From positions 62,001-126,000 of the forward strand of contig JAILCI010000054.1 of NCBI GenBank assembly GCA_024686335.1: 64,000 bases of DNA, in the 5' to 3' direction. Position numbers and translations under genes: made by a program. This document shows, in pieces, positions 8,228 to 16,884 of this stretch (within the stretch, counting starts at the first letter, position 1; every line of letters begins with the position of its first letter). Under the pieces are notes generated by a model. That model was not told the DNA's origin, searched no databases, and worked only from the letters and a program-made list of their open reading frames with translations. This stretch comes from Bacteroidales bacterium (GTDB lineage Bacteria > Bacteroidota > Bacteroidia > Bacteroidales > WCHB1-69).

Positions 8228-10522
8228 CTATAAAGAAGAATACATATCAATATACCGGCGAGCGATTGTCTTCCAGTCAAACTCTTGAAACCGACTCTCT
8301 GATAGGGTTTGGTAATTTTGTGGTTGTAACAAAAGATGTTGTAATGCTTGGCTAATACTCTCAACAGAATGAGCGTCCACAGCCTCACCTATGGATTCAC
8401 TAAAGAGACCGTCTATGCCCTCCCCTCGGGTGTACAAAACTGACAATCCTTGGGAGAGCGCTTCCACATAGACCAATCCGAAGGTCTCCGTCAGAGAAGG
8501 CATAGCAAATACACTACTCTCCTGATAATGCTGCCGCAAAATAGGTTTGTCATATATAGGCCCATGACAGATAATAGTGTCGGGATTTTCTTGCGCCAGA
8601 TGACGAATGGCCGTCTCTTGTTCTCCTTCAGCACCGATAAGGTGCAATTGAATGTCAGATATTTGCGCTTTTAAGGAGAGAACTGCATGCGCTAAACGTA
8701 AAACATTCTTATTTACGCTGAAATTACCCACATAAAGGACATGGTGATTATGAGCGTGATGTTCAGGATCAAGGTTTAAAGAATCAAGCCAATATTGGTT
8801 AATACCATTGCAGATGATCTCTGTTTTCTTCTCCACATCTTTACGAATACCAGCAAGGGTAAAATGATGGAGAAAGTCCTGACATAGAGCCGGAGATATG
8901 CAAATCACACGGGAAGCTTCTTTTAATACTGCTCGATGTACCCACCATAAATGTGGCATATAACGCATGAAATCATTTACATCAGTATTTCTTACAGCCA
9001 CCACAAATGGGATGCCATAATGCTGTTTCAGATAGAGCGCCACAGCTCCATCGCTGAAAAGAGTGGTGGCATGAACACAAGATACTTTGGACATATCTAC
9101 CTGTTCAACAATATGTTGTGCTATCTTTTCAATCTTGCGATGGAAGAATATACGGTGCCATTTTCGTAGCACATAATCATAGACAAACCTTGTGTTTTTA
9201 GCTTCAAAACGATTGGCATCCACCTTTGATGCATCGCGTAAAGGCACATAAATAGTCTGAGCAAGACCTTGCTCGTCCATCTGGCGATAGAGTTCTGTAT
9301 GTACTTTACTGTTAACAAAATCGTTGCATATATGAAGAACAGAACCGTTTAGAGGCACTTCTTGCTGCTGCTCGGGCAGTTGATTCCATCGGAAAGAGGC
9401 ACCGAGAAGTAGAAAAGCTAGCATTTGAACAGAACCCGGTCCATAAGGGAAACTCGGTTCTGCTAAGCTAACAATGAGTGGTACCATACAGACTACATAG
9501 CCCACATCGCGAATATCTGTTTTCCTTTGCCTGAAAAGATGATAGATAACGTTTCCAATGAAAAAAAGATAGAAAGCGAGCAGAGGTAACGAGAAAACAC
9601 CATAACGTACCAATCTGAGCAGCGGATAGTTATGAATAAGAGACACTCCCGATTCTTCTTTCTGCTCACCATCTAGAACATGTTCAGAAACAAAATCAAT
9701 ACCTTGTCGATTGCGCTCCCATCTGTGAGTAGAGGCCTGATCCATCGTATATCCGCCATGACCTCCGAACATGAAACGTTTCAGCTCGTCTTTAACAAAA
9801 CCATTATATACGATATAGAGAGATAGAACGAGACAGAGTGCACCGATAATTGTTTTCACATTTGCTTTCAGATGCAATTCTGACTCTTTTGCAAAAATAA
9901 ATATGCAAAAGATGATAAGCGCAAAGAGGTCGGCGCGGGCACGAATAATGAATAATAACAAGAAGGATAGAACAAAAAGTATCATAAAATGACGACGCTC
10001 CTCCTTGAGTTTCATACCCCAAAAGAAAAGACTTGCCGCTCCTATAGCAAGGAGACCGCCCATTTGGTTTTTGCCTTCGTTGACCATGTAAAACTCTGGT
10101 ACATAAAGACCCCCAGCAAAATAGAAGCAATTGAGGACAACCATCACCGCCAAACCTAGTGTGTAATAGAAACAGATATTAGCCCACTGTTTTGGTTTGA
10201 AGTCCATTCCCGTTCCGATACCAACACACAGAAAGACCACACCAAGCTGAAAGAGATCTTCAAAACGGAAATGCCTATGAGTCAAGCGAAAAATCAAAAA
10301 CTCTACTCCAACGATAACCATCGTGATAAAGAGATATCTCATGAAACGGGGCGAAGCGTAACGTTCCAAAGAGAATGTCAACACTGCGGCCGTTGCCATG
10401 AAAGCCATAATTACATAGCGGATAATGTAATAGATAATTGTAAGATATACCCACGGAAGGTAAGAGACTACAACCAACGCAAGCGTGGCAATCAATAATA
10501 TCTTAGCTATCTTGTCTTTCAT
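8228..10522 (-). CDS. Fusion of O-antigen ligase-like membrane domain and GT4 glycosyltransferase
   Basis: A 764-residue two-part protein. Residues 1-380 contain about ten hydrophobic segments and a periplasmic stretch with 'SLIHNYPLLRLVRYG', resembling the His-Asn loop of O-antigen ligases/polymerases. From about residue 385 ('SVLHICNDFVNSKVHTELY') to the end it is a GT-B, family 4 glycosyltransferase: 'ICNGINQYWL', 'VLYVGNFSVNKNVLRL' and 'ESSVFAMPSLTETFGLVYVEALSQGL' with the E-x7-E donor site. Polymerase/ligase and sugar transfer are normally separate proteins, working on opposite faces of the membrane. It is the last gene of a four-gene operon and overlaps its upstream neighbour by 4 bases (ATGA). 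Confidence 0.85.
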   Translation of the reverse strand: MKDKIAKILLIATLALVVVSYLPWVYLTIIYYIIRYVIMAFMATAAVLTFSLERYASPRFMRYLFITMVIVGVEFLIFRLTHRHFRFEDLFQLGVVFLCVGIGTGMDFKPKQWANICFYYTLGLAVMVVLNCFYFAGGLYVPEFYMVNEGKNQMGGLLAIGAASLFFWGMKLKEERRHFMILFVLSFLLLFIIRARADLFALIIFCIFIFAKESELHLKANVKTIIGALCLVLSLYIVYNGFVKDELKRFMFGGHGGYTMDQASTHRWERNRQGIDFVSEHVLDGEQKEESGVSLIHNYPLLRLVRYGVFSLPLLAFYLFFIGNVIYHLFRQRKTDIRDVGYVVCMVPLIVSLAEPSFPYGPGSVQMLAFLLLGASFRWNQLPEQQQEVPLNGSVLHICNDFVNSKVHTELYRQMDEQGLAQTIYVPLRDASKVDANRFEAKNTRFVYDYVLRKWHRIFFHRKIEKIAQHIVEQVDMSKVSCVHATTLFSDGAVALYLKQHYGIPFVVAVRNTDVNDFMRYMPHLWWVHRAVLKEASRVICISPALCQDFLHHFTLAGIRKDVEKKTEIICNGINQYWLDSLNLDPEHHAHNHHVLYVGNFSVNKNVLRLAHAVLSLKAQISDIQLHLIGAEGEQETAIRHLAQENPDTIICHGPIYDKPILRQHYQESSVFAMPSLTETFGLVYVEALSQGLSVLYTRGEGIDGLFSESIGEAVDAHSVESISQALQHLLLQPQNYQTLSESRFQEFDWKTIARRYIDMYSSL

Positions 10523-11406
10523 TTTTTATTCGGTAATTGTAACATCTGACCGAAGAGGAGGTCTGTTTCGGGCAAACGGCCATAGTCAAAACCGCCACTT
10601 GGAGTAAAAGTAAGCTCGCCAAACCAGACTTTTCCGTTTTCCAGATAGAAGTCTGCTCTCACAAAAGGAAATGGCTTGGATAGTTTCTCCGCATAGTCAA
10701 AGAGTTTGTCAACACCTTCTGGTTTGGGTATGGTAAAGTCGGCCGGAGCTTCTTTTCCATTACGGTTCAGACGTTGTAACTGCCATTGGCGATCGAAGAA
10801 ATAAAATTTCGGATGCTCCAGTTGACCTCGTCCATAGCAACAAAACATATACTTTGCCTCACCGTTAAAGCAATAGACCTTATAATCCACCGGAATAGTA
10901 CACTCCATTGGTTCTATAAACTTCTCACAAATCAGCTGCTTTGGAAAAATATACTGAGGCTCGTAGGAAATCAAATGGAACTTAATCTTTTGAAAACGAA
11001 GAAGATTGCTTTTTGTCTTTTCTATGTCCAACTTGGACTTGTCTGTACATACCACATTTCCGCCGTTTCCAAAATTCCATTTGATCACAAATTTGTTTGG
11101 AAGGGCAGCCCAGTCAATGTCCTCTACGTTCTTATAGACAGCAATTTCCTCGTTGAGAATCTCCTCACATCCGCAATCGCGCACATATTCACGCACGCGC
11201 ACTTTGTCGGCGCACTGGTTTACAAGAGCATTATCCTTATAGTAATACAACTTCATCCACTGTATCTTCTCATCCAACGTCTGAGGATTCTTCAGGTCAA
11301 GTCGACGATGGTGACAATGGCGAAACTGAAATCTGATGCTCCATTCAGGTGAGATGGTTGTCATCAAATAGTGAAGCCATAACCGTATATTGCTCCGGAA
11401 CTCCAT
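10519..11406 (-). CDS. TupA-like ATP-grasp protein
   Basis: A 295-residue protein of the TupA-like ATP-grasp family, named after a Bacillus protein for teichuronopeptide synthesis and frequent in capsule and O-antigen loci. Recognisable are the N-terminal 'NPQTLDEKIQWMKLYYYKDN', 'CADKVRVREYV', the nucleotide-binding 'FVIKWNFGNGGNVVCTDKSKLD', and the metal-binding end 'FVRADFYLENGKVWFGELTFTPSGGF'. It presumably uses ATP to join a carboxylate (amino acid or uronic acid) to an amine on the glycan or its lipid carrier. It sits between the two sugar-transfer ATP-grasp genes and the ligase/GT fusion; a 62-base gap separates it from the gene upstream. Confidence 0.9.
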   Translation of the reverse strand: MEFRSNIRLWLHYLMTTISPEWSIRFQFRHCHHRRLDLKNPQTLDEKIQWMKLYYYKDNALVNQCADKVRVREYVRDCGCEEILNEEIAVYKNVEDIDWAALPNKFVIKWNFGNGGNVVCTDKSKLDIEKTKSNLLRFQKIKFHLISYEPQYIFPKQLICEKFIEPMECTIPVDYKVYCFNGEAKYMFCCYGRGQLEHPKFYFFDRQWQLQRLNRNGKEAPADFTIPKPEGVDKLFDYAEKLSKPFPFVRADFYLENGKVWFGELTFTPSGGFDYGRLPETDLLFGQMLQLPNKK

Positions 11407-11468
11407 GTGGATTTAGTCTTTTCTTTATCGTAAAATAAAGTGCAAAAGTAATATTTTCAACAATACAA

Positions 11469-12542
11469 CTACCTAAGCATCGTATTTTTCAAGTGCCGGA
11501 TTCGTTCAAATATCGTTTCTGTCATCTCTCCAAAGGCGGGTCCATGGGCTGTCTGGCTGAGATCCGGGGCACGATTCCACTCTATCAGTATAGGCAGACC
11601 GTTTTCATCGATACCAAAATCCCAACCGATAAGGTTAAAGTATGGCAAACGCAAATGCAAAGTTTTGACAGTTTCAAGTACCTGTTGGAAAGAGGGAATG
11701 GCAAAACCCTTAAGCTGTGTGCCCACATCGGTGGTCAGGATTCTCTTCTCGCTGGGAGTTCCATAAGCGCAGTCGCGGATAGTGCCAGTAGCCAAGTCTA
11801 TGTCAGCGTTAATGCCTCCGGCGGTTTCGTTGTCCACACTCTTGCCTACACGGCCAATGCGGACAACAACGTAAAGAATGAAGATCTCGTCACCTTGGCG
11901 ATACGATAGCACTCGTAATGTGTTGAGTGATGTCGGATTAAGACGTGCCATCTCAGAGTGTTGCACCACCGCCTGCTGGATGATAAAGTTACGGTCATAT
12001 TGGTCGACGAGCTGCTCTACAGTAAGATTTTCCTCCACCTGTCCATGGTCACTAGAGAAAACTCGGACTCCCTCGCCCCACATGCCTTCCTGGGTGGGTT
12101 TGATGACCACGCGGCCAAGGTCCTGACAACGTTCCAATGCTTCTGCACGAGATATAGGATTCTGACTATCATAAAAATAGCCATTCATATTCTTAATAAT
12201 GGTAGCAGGGCGGTTCACATCCGGAAAATAGATGTCATAAATGCCCTTGTCAACATAAGCATGACGCAACTGAAAAGTGTTCAGTCGATAGATGACGTCG
12301 GTATGATACAAGCAGGTAGGCACATAGCGAATGGAAAAGTTGCCATTGCGCGACTGGAAATACTCGTGCCAATAGACAGGCACCTTCTGCCCTGTCAGTT
12401 TCTGATAAAACTGCAAAATATCCGACTTCTGGCCTGCTGTCAGAGGTTTAAGGTCGCAGACGGCGCACTTGCCTTTGATATTGGCAATGTCGCGCTGCCG
12501 CATACGGAACAGCATGTACCGATTGTAAATATTTTCAAACAT
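11469..12542 (-). CDS. Sugar-transfer associated ATP-grasp protein (copy 2)
   Basis: A 357-residue ATP-grasp enzyme. The core has 'RVVIKPTQEGMWGEGVRVF' (nucleotide-binding lysine and glycine loop), 'SLNTLRVLSYR', 'GRVGKSVDNETAGGINADID' and the metal-ligand strand 'LIGWDFGIDENGLPILIEWN'. These match the family of ATP-grasp proteins found beside glycosyltransferases (Pfam ATPgrasp_ST), none with a well-defined substrate. The N-terminus carries 'CAVCDLKPLTAGQKSDILQFYQKLTG' and a region that likely recognises the acceptor. It begins 8 bases after its paralogue, so the pair is translated from one message. Confidence 0.85.
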   Translation of the reverse strand: MFENIYNRYMLFRMRQRDIANIKGKCAVCDLKPLTAGQKSDILQFYQKLTGQKVPVYWHEYFQSRNGNFSIRYVPTCLYHTDVIYRLNTFQLRHAYVDKGIYDIYFPDVNRPATIIKNMNGYFYDSQNPISRAEALERCQDLGRVVIKPTQEGMWGEGVRVFSSDHGQVEENLTVEQLVDQYDRNFIIQQAVVQHSEMARLNPTSLNTLRVLSYRQGDEIFILYVVVRIGRVGKSVDNETAGGINADIDLATGTIRDCAYGTPSEKRILTTDVGTQLKGFAIPSFQQVLETVKTLHLRLPYFNLIGWDFGIDENGLPILIEWNRAPDLSQTAHGPAFGEMTETIFERIRHLKNTMLR

Positions 12543-12550
12543 AATAGGGA

Positions 12551-13699
12551 TTATGGTTGTGCTACAATTATCTTCAATTTCCTGTTAGACAACTCGTTAT
12601 TGAGACGTCCAAACTCGTTATTAGTCTCTGTCCGCTGCCAGGCGAGAAAACAATCACGGATCTCCTTACGCCAGCCACGATGGATAAACTGTTGGCCTGT
12701 GCGGTCCCACATATCATTGACTTCAACAATAAAAGGACCTTGATTAGTAAGAGCAATATCCCAACCAGCGGCTTTAACAAAGGGAAAAGCCTGTTGGAAA
12801 GTCTTGACCTTTTCACAGATTTCCTGCCAATTTTCAATCTGCACACCATTGATGGGTTGGTTGCTGTCGGGATGGTTATCAATCTCTGTGATATGCTCCC
12901 AACCATCGAAACGAATAGCGTCTTGCATAATACCTGTCTCCGTGTCAATGCAGGCGTCCACATTGCCGCCGGCGCCAGCGTTATCCACACAACGACCTAC
13001 TCGTCCAATCTTGATGAAGGTGGCAGGAATCTTCACGGAACCATCAGGATAGAGTAACGTCATAAAACGCACTGTGTTAACTGAAGAGGCGTTAATAGCC
13101 TCCATTTGAGCAGTCTGATGGATGCACTGCTCTACAATCATCGGCTTGCCAGTCAAAAGTTCCGAAAACTTTTTCTCTTCGCCATTATGCAGGGTTACCA
13201 TCTCATCATCATAATTTATGAACTTGACAACCAAGACGTTGCTTCCATGGGAAGTCTCGGTAGTCTTGAAGACACATTCCGATACGCCCTTGGACTCGAG
13301 AATTTGCAATAACTCTTTAGGGGAGTGGGCAATGGTGTCATTGCATGCTCGGCCGGCCTCGGGATCGTAATAAGCATAAAGGGTAACCATGGGAAGGCCG
13401 GCTGCGACCAGCGTCTGATGAGCTAAGTACTTGTTACGAGCCAAGATATAATACTTCGTCGGGTTCAACAAATCAAGGTAGTAACGTTGTTCATTGACAC
13501 CCAAGAAGTTATGACGGAAACTCTCCGGACGATCGTACATCTTGTAGAGGTCATACTCCTCAATTGTCAGGCCTTTCTCTTTGCGCAGCTGTAGAAAATC
13601 AAACAAAACCTTTATTCGATGCCGAAATGATTCTGCGGGATAGTGAAAGAACCATCGTAACAGATGATATAAAAATCTTAATTTATTATATATCAACAT
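12551..13699 (-). CDS. Sugar-transfer associated ATP-grasp protein (copy 1, first gene of operon)
   Basis: A 382-residue relative of the next gene in the operon. Motifs in order are 'YYILARNKYLAHQTLVAAGLP', 'CVFKTTETSHGSNVLVVKF', 'SSVNTVRFMTLL', 'GRVGRCVDNAGAGGNVDACID' and 'AAGWDIALTNQGPFIVEVND'. The Asp/Glu/Asn metal ligands of ATP-grasp enzymes are retained, so it should be active. Having two related ligases plus a TupA-like one in the same operon suggests stepwise addition of more than one residue to a glycan. A -7 box lies at 13745-13752. Confidence 0.85.
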   Translation of the reverse strand: MLIYNKLRFLYHLLRWFFHYPAESFRHRIKVLFDFLQLRKEKGLTIEEYDLYKMYDRPESFRHNFLGVNEQRYYLDLLNPTKYYILARNKYLAHQTLVAAGLPMVTLYAYYDPEAGRACNDTIAHSPKELLQILESKGVSECVFKTTETSHGSNVLVVKFINYDDEMVTLHNGEEKKFSELLTGKPMIVEQCIHQTAQMEAINASSVNTVRFMTLLYPDGSVKIPATFIKIGRVGRCVDNAGAGGNVDACIDTETGIMQDAIRFDGWEHITEIDNHPDSNQPINGVQIENWQEICEKVKTFQQAFPFVKAAGWDIALTNQGPFIVEVNDMWDRTGQQFIHRGWRKEIRDCFLAWQRTETNNEFGRLNNELSNRKLKIIVAQP

Positions 13700-13744
13700 T
13701 TTATATAAAAATCACTTTAAAAAAGTCCTAAAAGGACCAAAGCG

Positions 13745-13752
13745 CAAAAATA
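13745..13752 (-). promoter_or_regulatory. -7 box of the ATP-grasp/glycan operon
   Basis: TATTTTTG on the minus strand, 45 bases before the first start codon (13699). I see nothing else recognisable in the 270-base divergent gap apart from the promoter for the peptidase gene. Confidence 0.55.
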
Positions 13753-13924
13753 GAAATTATTTTAAAACGTATGATGGGTTGCCCTACCTTCCATCTAGGA
13801 TTAATACGGCAGACTGCTGGCCATCCTTTTGCGACCACTGAATTTTATTGAACAGATAGTGTACATCGTACTTCCTGTCAAATCTATATTTCGCATCTCT
13901 ATATGAAAATCTTCAAATTTTTAT

Positions 13925-13932
13925 TATCTTTG
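13925..13932 (+). promoter_or_regulatory. -7 box of the C1B peptidase gene
   Basis: TATCTTTG, 38 bases before the ATG at 13971, preceded by an AT-rich stretch. The codon usage of the gene suggests that this is a strong promoter. Confidence 0.6.
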
Positions 13933-13970
13933 CGGCCTCATTGAAAAAATCACACAAAATTACAATAACA

Positions 13971-15197
13971 ATGAAAAAATTCTTTATCCTTATCGCTGTT
14001 GCCGCTTTAGTTATGAGCGGTAATATTGCTTTGGCTCAGAATGACGATGCCAAAGAAGAAGGCTATGTCTTCACCGTCAAGAAGGAGCTTCCCATCACTT
14101 CTGTGAAGGACCAAAACCGTGCAGGTACCTGCTGGTGCTACTCTGGTCTCGGCTTCATTGAGGCTGAATTGTTGAGAATGGGCAAGGGCGAGTACGATCT
14201 CTCTGAGATGTACATCGTGGCTAACACCTACAACGACCGTGCTATGGCCGCTGTTCGTACTCATGGCGACGTTTCCTTCTCACAAGGTGGTTCTTTCTAC
14301 GATGTCCTCTATGGTATGAAGGCCTTCGGTCTTGTTCCGGAAAGCGAAATGCGTCCAGGCGCTGCATACGGTGACACCCTCTCCGATCACGGCGAGCTCT
14401 CCGCTCTTACCGACGCTATGGTGAAAGCTATCGCTACTGGCGACCACAAGAAACTTCAGACTGATGCCGATGGCAAACCCCTTTGGATCAAGGCTGTTGC
14501 TGCTGTTCACGAGACCTATCTCGGCAAAAACCCTGAGTCTTTCTCCTACAACGGCGTTACTTACACTCCGAAATCCTTCTACGAGTCCCTCGGTTTGAAT
14601 CCTGATGACTACGTATCCATCACATCCTACACTCACCATCCTTTCTACGAGAAATTCGTTTTGGAAATCCAAGACAACTGGCGTTGGTCACAAGTGTACA
14701 ACGTTCCGTTGGATGAGATGATGGCAATTTTCGACAACGCTATCAACAATGGCTACACCGTAGCTTGGGGTTCTGACGTCAGCGAGTCTGGTTTCAGAAA
14801 CAACATCAAGAACGGTTTCTGCGTTCTTCCTGACCTCGCAGGTGACACCAAGGCTGTAGGCAGCGACATGGCACACTGGACTGGCCTCTCCACCGCTGAG
14901 CGCGCTAAAGAGTCCACCAGCAAACCGACTCCTCAACGTTGGGTTACCCAAGAGGAGCGTCAGTCTGCATACGACAACTGGGAGACCACTGATGACCACG
15001 GTATGTTGATCTACGGTATCGCTACCGACCAAATGGGCAACGAGTACTACATGGTTAAGAACTCCTGGGGTAAATATGGCAAATATGACGGTATGTTCTA
15101 CGCATCCAAGGCTTTCGTGCGCTACAAAACTATGAACATTGTAGTTCACAAAGATGCCATTCCTAAGGATATCAAGAAAAAACTGGGTATCAAATAA
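13971..15197 (+). CDS. Secreted papain-like cysteine peptidase, C1B (bleomycin hydrolase/aminopeptidase C type)
   Basis: The start at 13971 gives a signal peptide (MKKFFILIAVAALVMSGNIALAQ) and 408 residues; the open frame also has an ATG 30 bases upstream that adds no useful sequence. Active-site motifs are complete: 'DQNRAGTCWCYSGL' with nucleophile Cys54, 'DDHGMLIYG' with His343, and 'VKNSWGKYGKYDG' with Asn364. C1B enzymes are usually cytosolic hexamers; an exported version fits a peptide-eating lifestyle. Codons end mostly in C or T (ACC, TCC, GCT), as in highly expressed genes. A chagasin-like inhibitor of this peptidase clan is encoded about 1.3 kb downstream on the other strand. Confidence 0.95.
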   Translation: MKKFFILIAVAALVMSGNIALAQNDDAKEEGYVFTVKKELPITSVKDQNRAGTCWCYSGLGFIEAELLRMGKGEYDLSEMYIVANTYNDRAMAAVRTHGDVSFSQGGSFYDVLYGMKAFGLVPESEMRPGAAYGDTLSDHGELSALTDAMVKAIATGDHKKLQTDADGKPLWIKAVAAVHETYLGKNPESFSYNGVTYTPKSFYESLGLNPDDYVSITSYTHHPFYEKFVLEIQDNWRWSQVYNVPLDEMMAIFDNAINNGYTVAWGSDVSESGFRNNIKNGFCVLPDLAGDTKAVGSDMAHWTGLSTAERAKESTSKPTPQRWVTQEERQSAYDNWETTDDHGMLIYGIATDQMGNEYYMVKNSWGKYGKYDGMFYASKAFVRYKTMNIVVHKDAIPKDIKKKLGIK

Positions 15198-15217
15198 TAA
15201 TTGATTTCCCTACCCTA

Positions 15218-16450
15218 TCAAAACGCATTGCGACCCTCGTCGCGATGCGTTTTTTGTTGGCGTAAAGCACGCTCGACTGCCCATAAAAGATTGCGCAAGT
15301 GATTGAGTTGTTCTACTGTCAGTTCAGAGAAAGAGGTAGTAGGAGTAAACCATCGAGGCATACGGTTCGGCAACCATTGCGACAGATTCTCCCACAGCGC
15401 CCGCTCGTCCTCCATTGGACTCTGCGCATAGCGACGACGGACATATTGCAGAATGCGGAGACCATCTGCTTTTTCATGAAAAGCATGGAGAAAATGAGTA
15501 AGATCCTTGACATTCTTTCGGATTGGGCCCCACAAATCTTCTTCTTGGAACTGCTCTTTCAAAAAATCAAGGAAGTCGTTTTGACAATTTTCATGATATA
15601 GCTTAGGCAAAAGACTAACGGCTTGCTGGACAGGTTCCCATAATTGATGATGAAAAATCGGATAAGAGGTTTCTGTTTCCTCCATTCCTTGTCGTATGGC
15701 GGGACCGGTACCAAAGGGTACTCTTTCGGAGGTGCGGGTGGCAGGATAAACCATCTCGGCATTAGTTGTGCCAATGGACGACATTTTACAGAACTTCTGC
15801 AGCAGATAGAAATCCTCTCCGCTCTGATAAGGAGTGATGCCACCAATCTTGCGCAAAGCTCCCGCCCGCATCACGATGGCAGAACCGAGAGCAGTATATT
15901 GATAAGGAGTATCTGTTAGCAACATGTTGACAGCATAATTGCGCATATAGAGCTCATAGCGGAGCATGGCGCGGTCCATCGACTCTTCGCCACTCAGTGG
16001 GTGGTAGTAGGGCACCGAAAGGGCCGGCCACTTCGGATGATCTTGGAATGATTGCAACAAAGACTCTATATAATGGGGACGCACACGGGTGTCTGCGTCC
16101 AGACTGACGATAATATCGGAATCTCCTGCTGTTTCTAATATCTTGTTAAACAAGGTTTTGCGAGCCCAACCAACGCCAGACTTCTTTCCTTGCCAGCCTT
16201 TGCCCGGCGAGGAAAAATCCAAAACCTCCACGGATATACCCTGGAGGTTCTGTAACCATTCTAATGTCTGTTGATTATGTTCGCAGACCGACCTTTTATC
16301 GGAATCCTGCCACCACGCCTCAGGCTGGTTAACACAGATCCACACTTGAAAATCACGGTAGGTCTGACGTGCTAGGTCTGCAAGCGTCAGCGGCAATGAG
16401 GCACACTCGTCCATCGCCGGAATCGCCACGAAGACCTTTGGAGTTGTCAT
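15218..16450 (-). CDS. Family 2 glycosyltransferase
   Basis: A 410-residue GT-A enzyme, cytoplasmic. It opens with 'PKVFVAIPAMDECASLPLTLADLARQTYRDFQVWICVN', and shows the nucleotide-sugar site 'DIIVSLDADTRVRPHYI' (DxD-type motif) and the acceptor region 'GGITPYQSGEDFYLLQKF' (ED motif). Beyond the GT2 core there is a C-terminal extension of about 130 residues without recognised motifs. Its substrate is unknown. The start lies 1 base after the stop of the chagasin-like gene, so they form a two-gene operon, an odd pairing with no obvious reason. Confidence 0.9.
   Translation of the reverse strand: MTTPKVFVAIPAMDECASLPLTLADLARQTYRDFQVWICVNQPEAWWQDSDKRSVCEHNQQTLEWLQNLQGISVEVLDFSSPGKGWQGKKSGVGWARKTLFNKILETAGDSDIIVSLDADTRVRPHYIESLLQSFQDHPKWPALSVPYYHPLSGEESMDRAMLRYELYMRNYAVNMLLTDTPYQYTALGSAIVMRAGALRKIGGITPYQSGEDFYLLQKFCKMSSIGTTNAEMVYPATRTSERVPFGTGPAIRQGMEETETSYPIFHHQLWEPVQQAVSLLPKLYHENCQNDFLDFLKEQFQEEDLWGPIRKNVKDLTHFLHAFHEKADGLRILQYVRRRYAQSPMEDERALWENLSQWLPNRMPRWFTPTTSFSELTVEQLNHLRNLLWAVERALRQQKTHRDEGRNAF
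15220..15255 (+). terminator. Terminator of the C1B peptidase gene, inside the 3' end of the convergent gene
   Basis: A stem beginning AAAACGCATTGCGA pairs with TCGCGATGCGTTTT (one T-G pair), followed by a T run. The stem also encodes the last residues of the minus-strand GT2, so the two functions share the same bases. Confidence 0.8.
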
Positions 16451-16451
16451 C

Positions 16452-16832
16452 TTACTTCACAGTCACTACGACGTCACGCGTTTTGATAGTAGTCGACTCG
16501 ACTTTGTCGCGCGCGTAAACGAAATGCAGCGTCTCTGTGCCTTTCTTCACGGCTTCAAATTTCCAGTAACGGTTGGACGGCGCACCGACCATACCCTCTG
16601 GAGCAGTCCGCTGGTAACGATTGCCTACAGAGTCAACTACAGTAATCTCGTCTTTATTGGCCAACTGCCACCAATAGCCTAACGAAGCATTGGTGGTGAA
16701 GGCGATCTCGCAGGTCTGACCCTTTTTCAAAGTTACAGTATTGGTCTCTTTATCTAACGAAATCATCTCTTTCTGTGACTTACATCCGACCATCATCAGA
16801 AACAAGGCGCTGAAAAACAATATCTTCTTCAT
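16452..16832 (-). CDS. Chagasin-like cysteine peptidase inhibitor (I42), lipoprotein
   Basis: A 126-residue protein with a lipoprotein signal peptide (lipobox MVGC, Cys17). The mature part matches the chagasin fold and its three inhibitory loops: 'TTNASLGYWWQL' (family NPTTGYxW), 'EGMVGAPSNRYWKFEAV' and 'TLHFVYAR'. Chagasins block papain-family (C1) peptidases by wedging these loops into the active site. Bacterial members are thought to protect the cell from its own or foreign proteases. The nearby secreted C1B peptidase (13971) is an obvious candidate target; the C10 peptidase at 55 kb is another. This assignment of a target is inference. Confidence 0.88.
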   Translation of the reverse strand: MKKILFFSALFLMMVGCKSQKEMISLDKETNTVTLKKGQTCEIAFTTNASLGYWWQLANKDEITVVDSVGNRYQRTAPEGMVGAPSNRYWKFEAVKKGTETLHFVYARDKVESTTIKTRDVVVTVK

Positions 16833-16855
16833 TTTTGTAGAATATAAAACTGCCG

Positions 16856-16863
16856 CAAAGATA
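16856..16863 (-). promoter_or_regulatory. -7 box of the chagasin-GT2 operon
   Basis: TATCTTTG on the minus strand, 23 bases before the ATG at 16832. Confidence 0.6.
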
Positions 16864-16884
16864 CATATTTATCTTCAAACGGGA

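Noticed and set aside
11958-12743. 261-codon plus-strand frame across two ATP-grasp genes
   Set aside because: It spans the junction of two well-supported minus-strand genes and has no promoter or family match.
13753-13924. A possible small RNA in the gap before the C1B peptidase gene
   Set aside because: No promoter box, hairpin-plus-T terminator or conserved structure could be seen in the interval.
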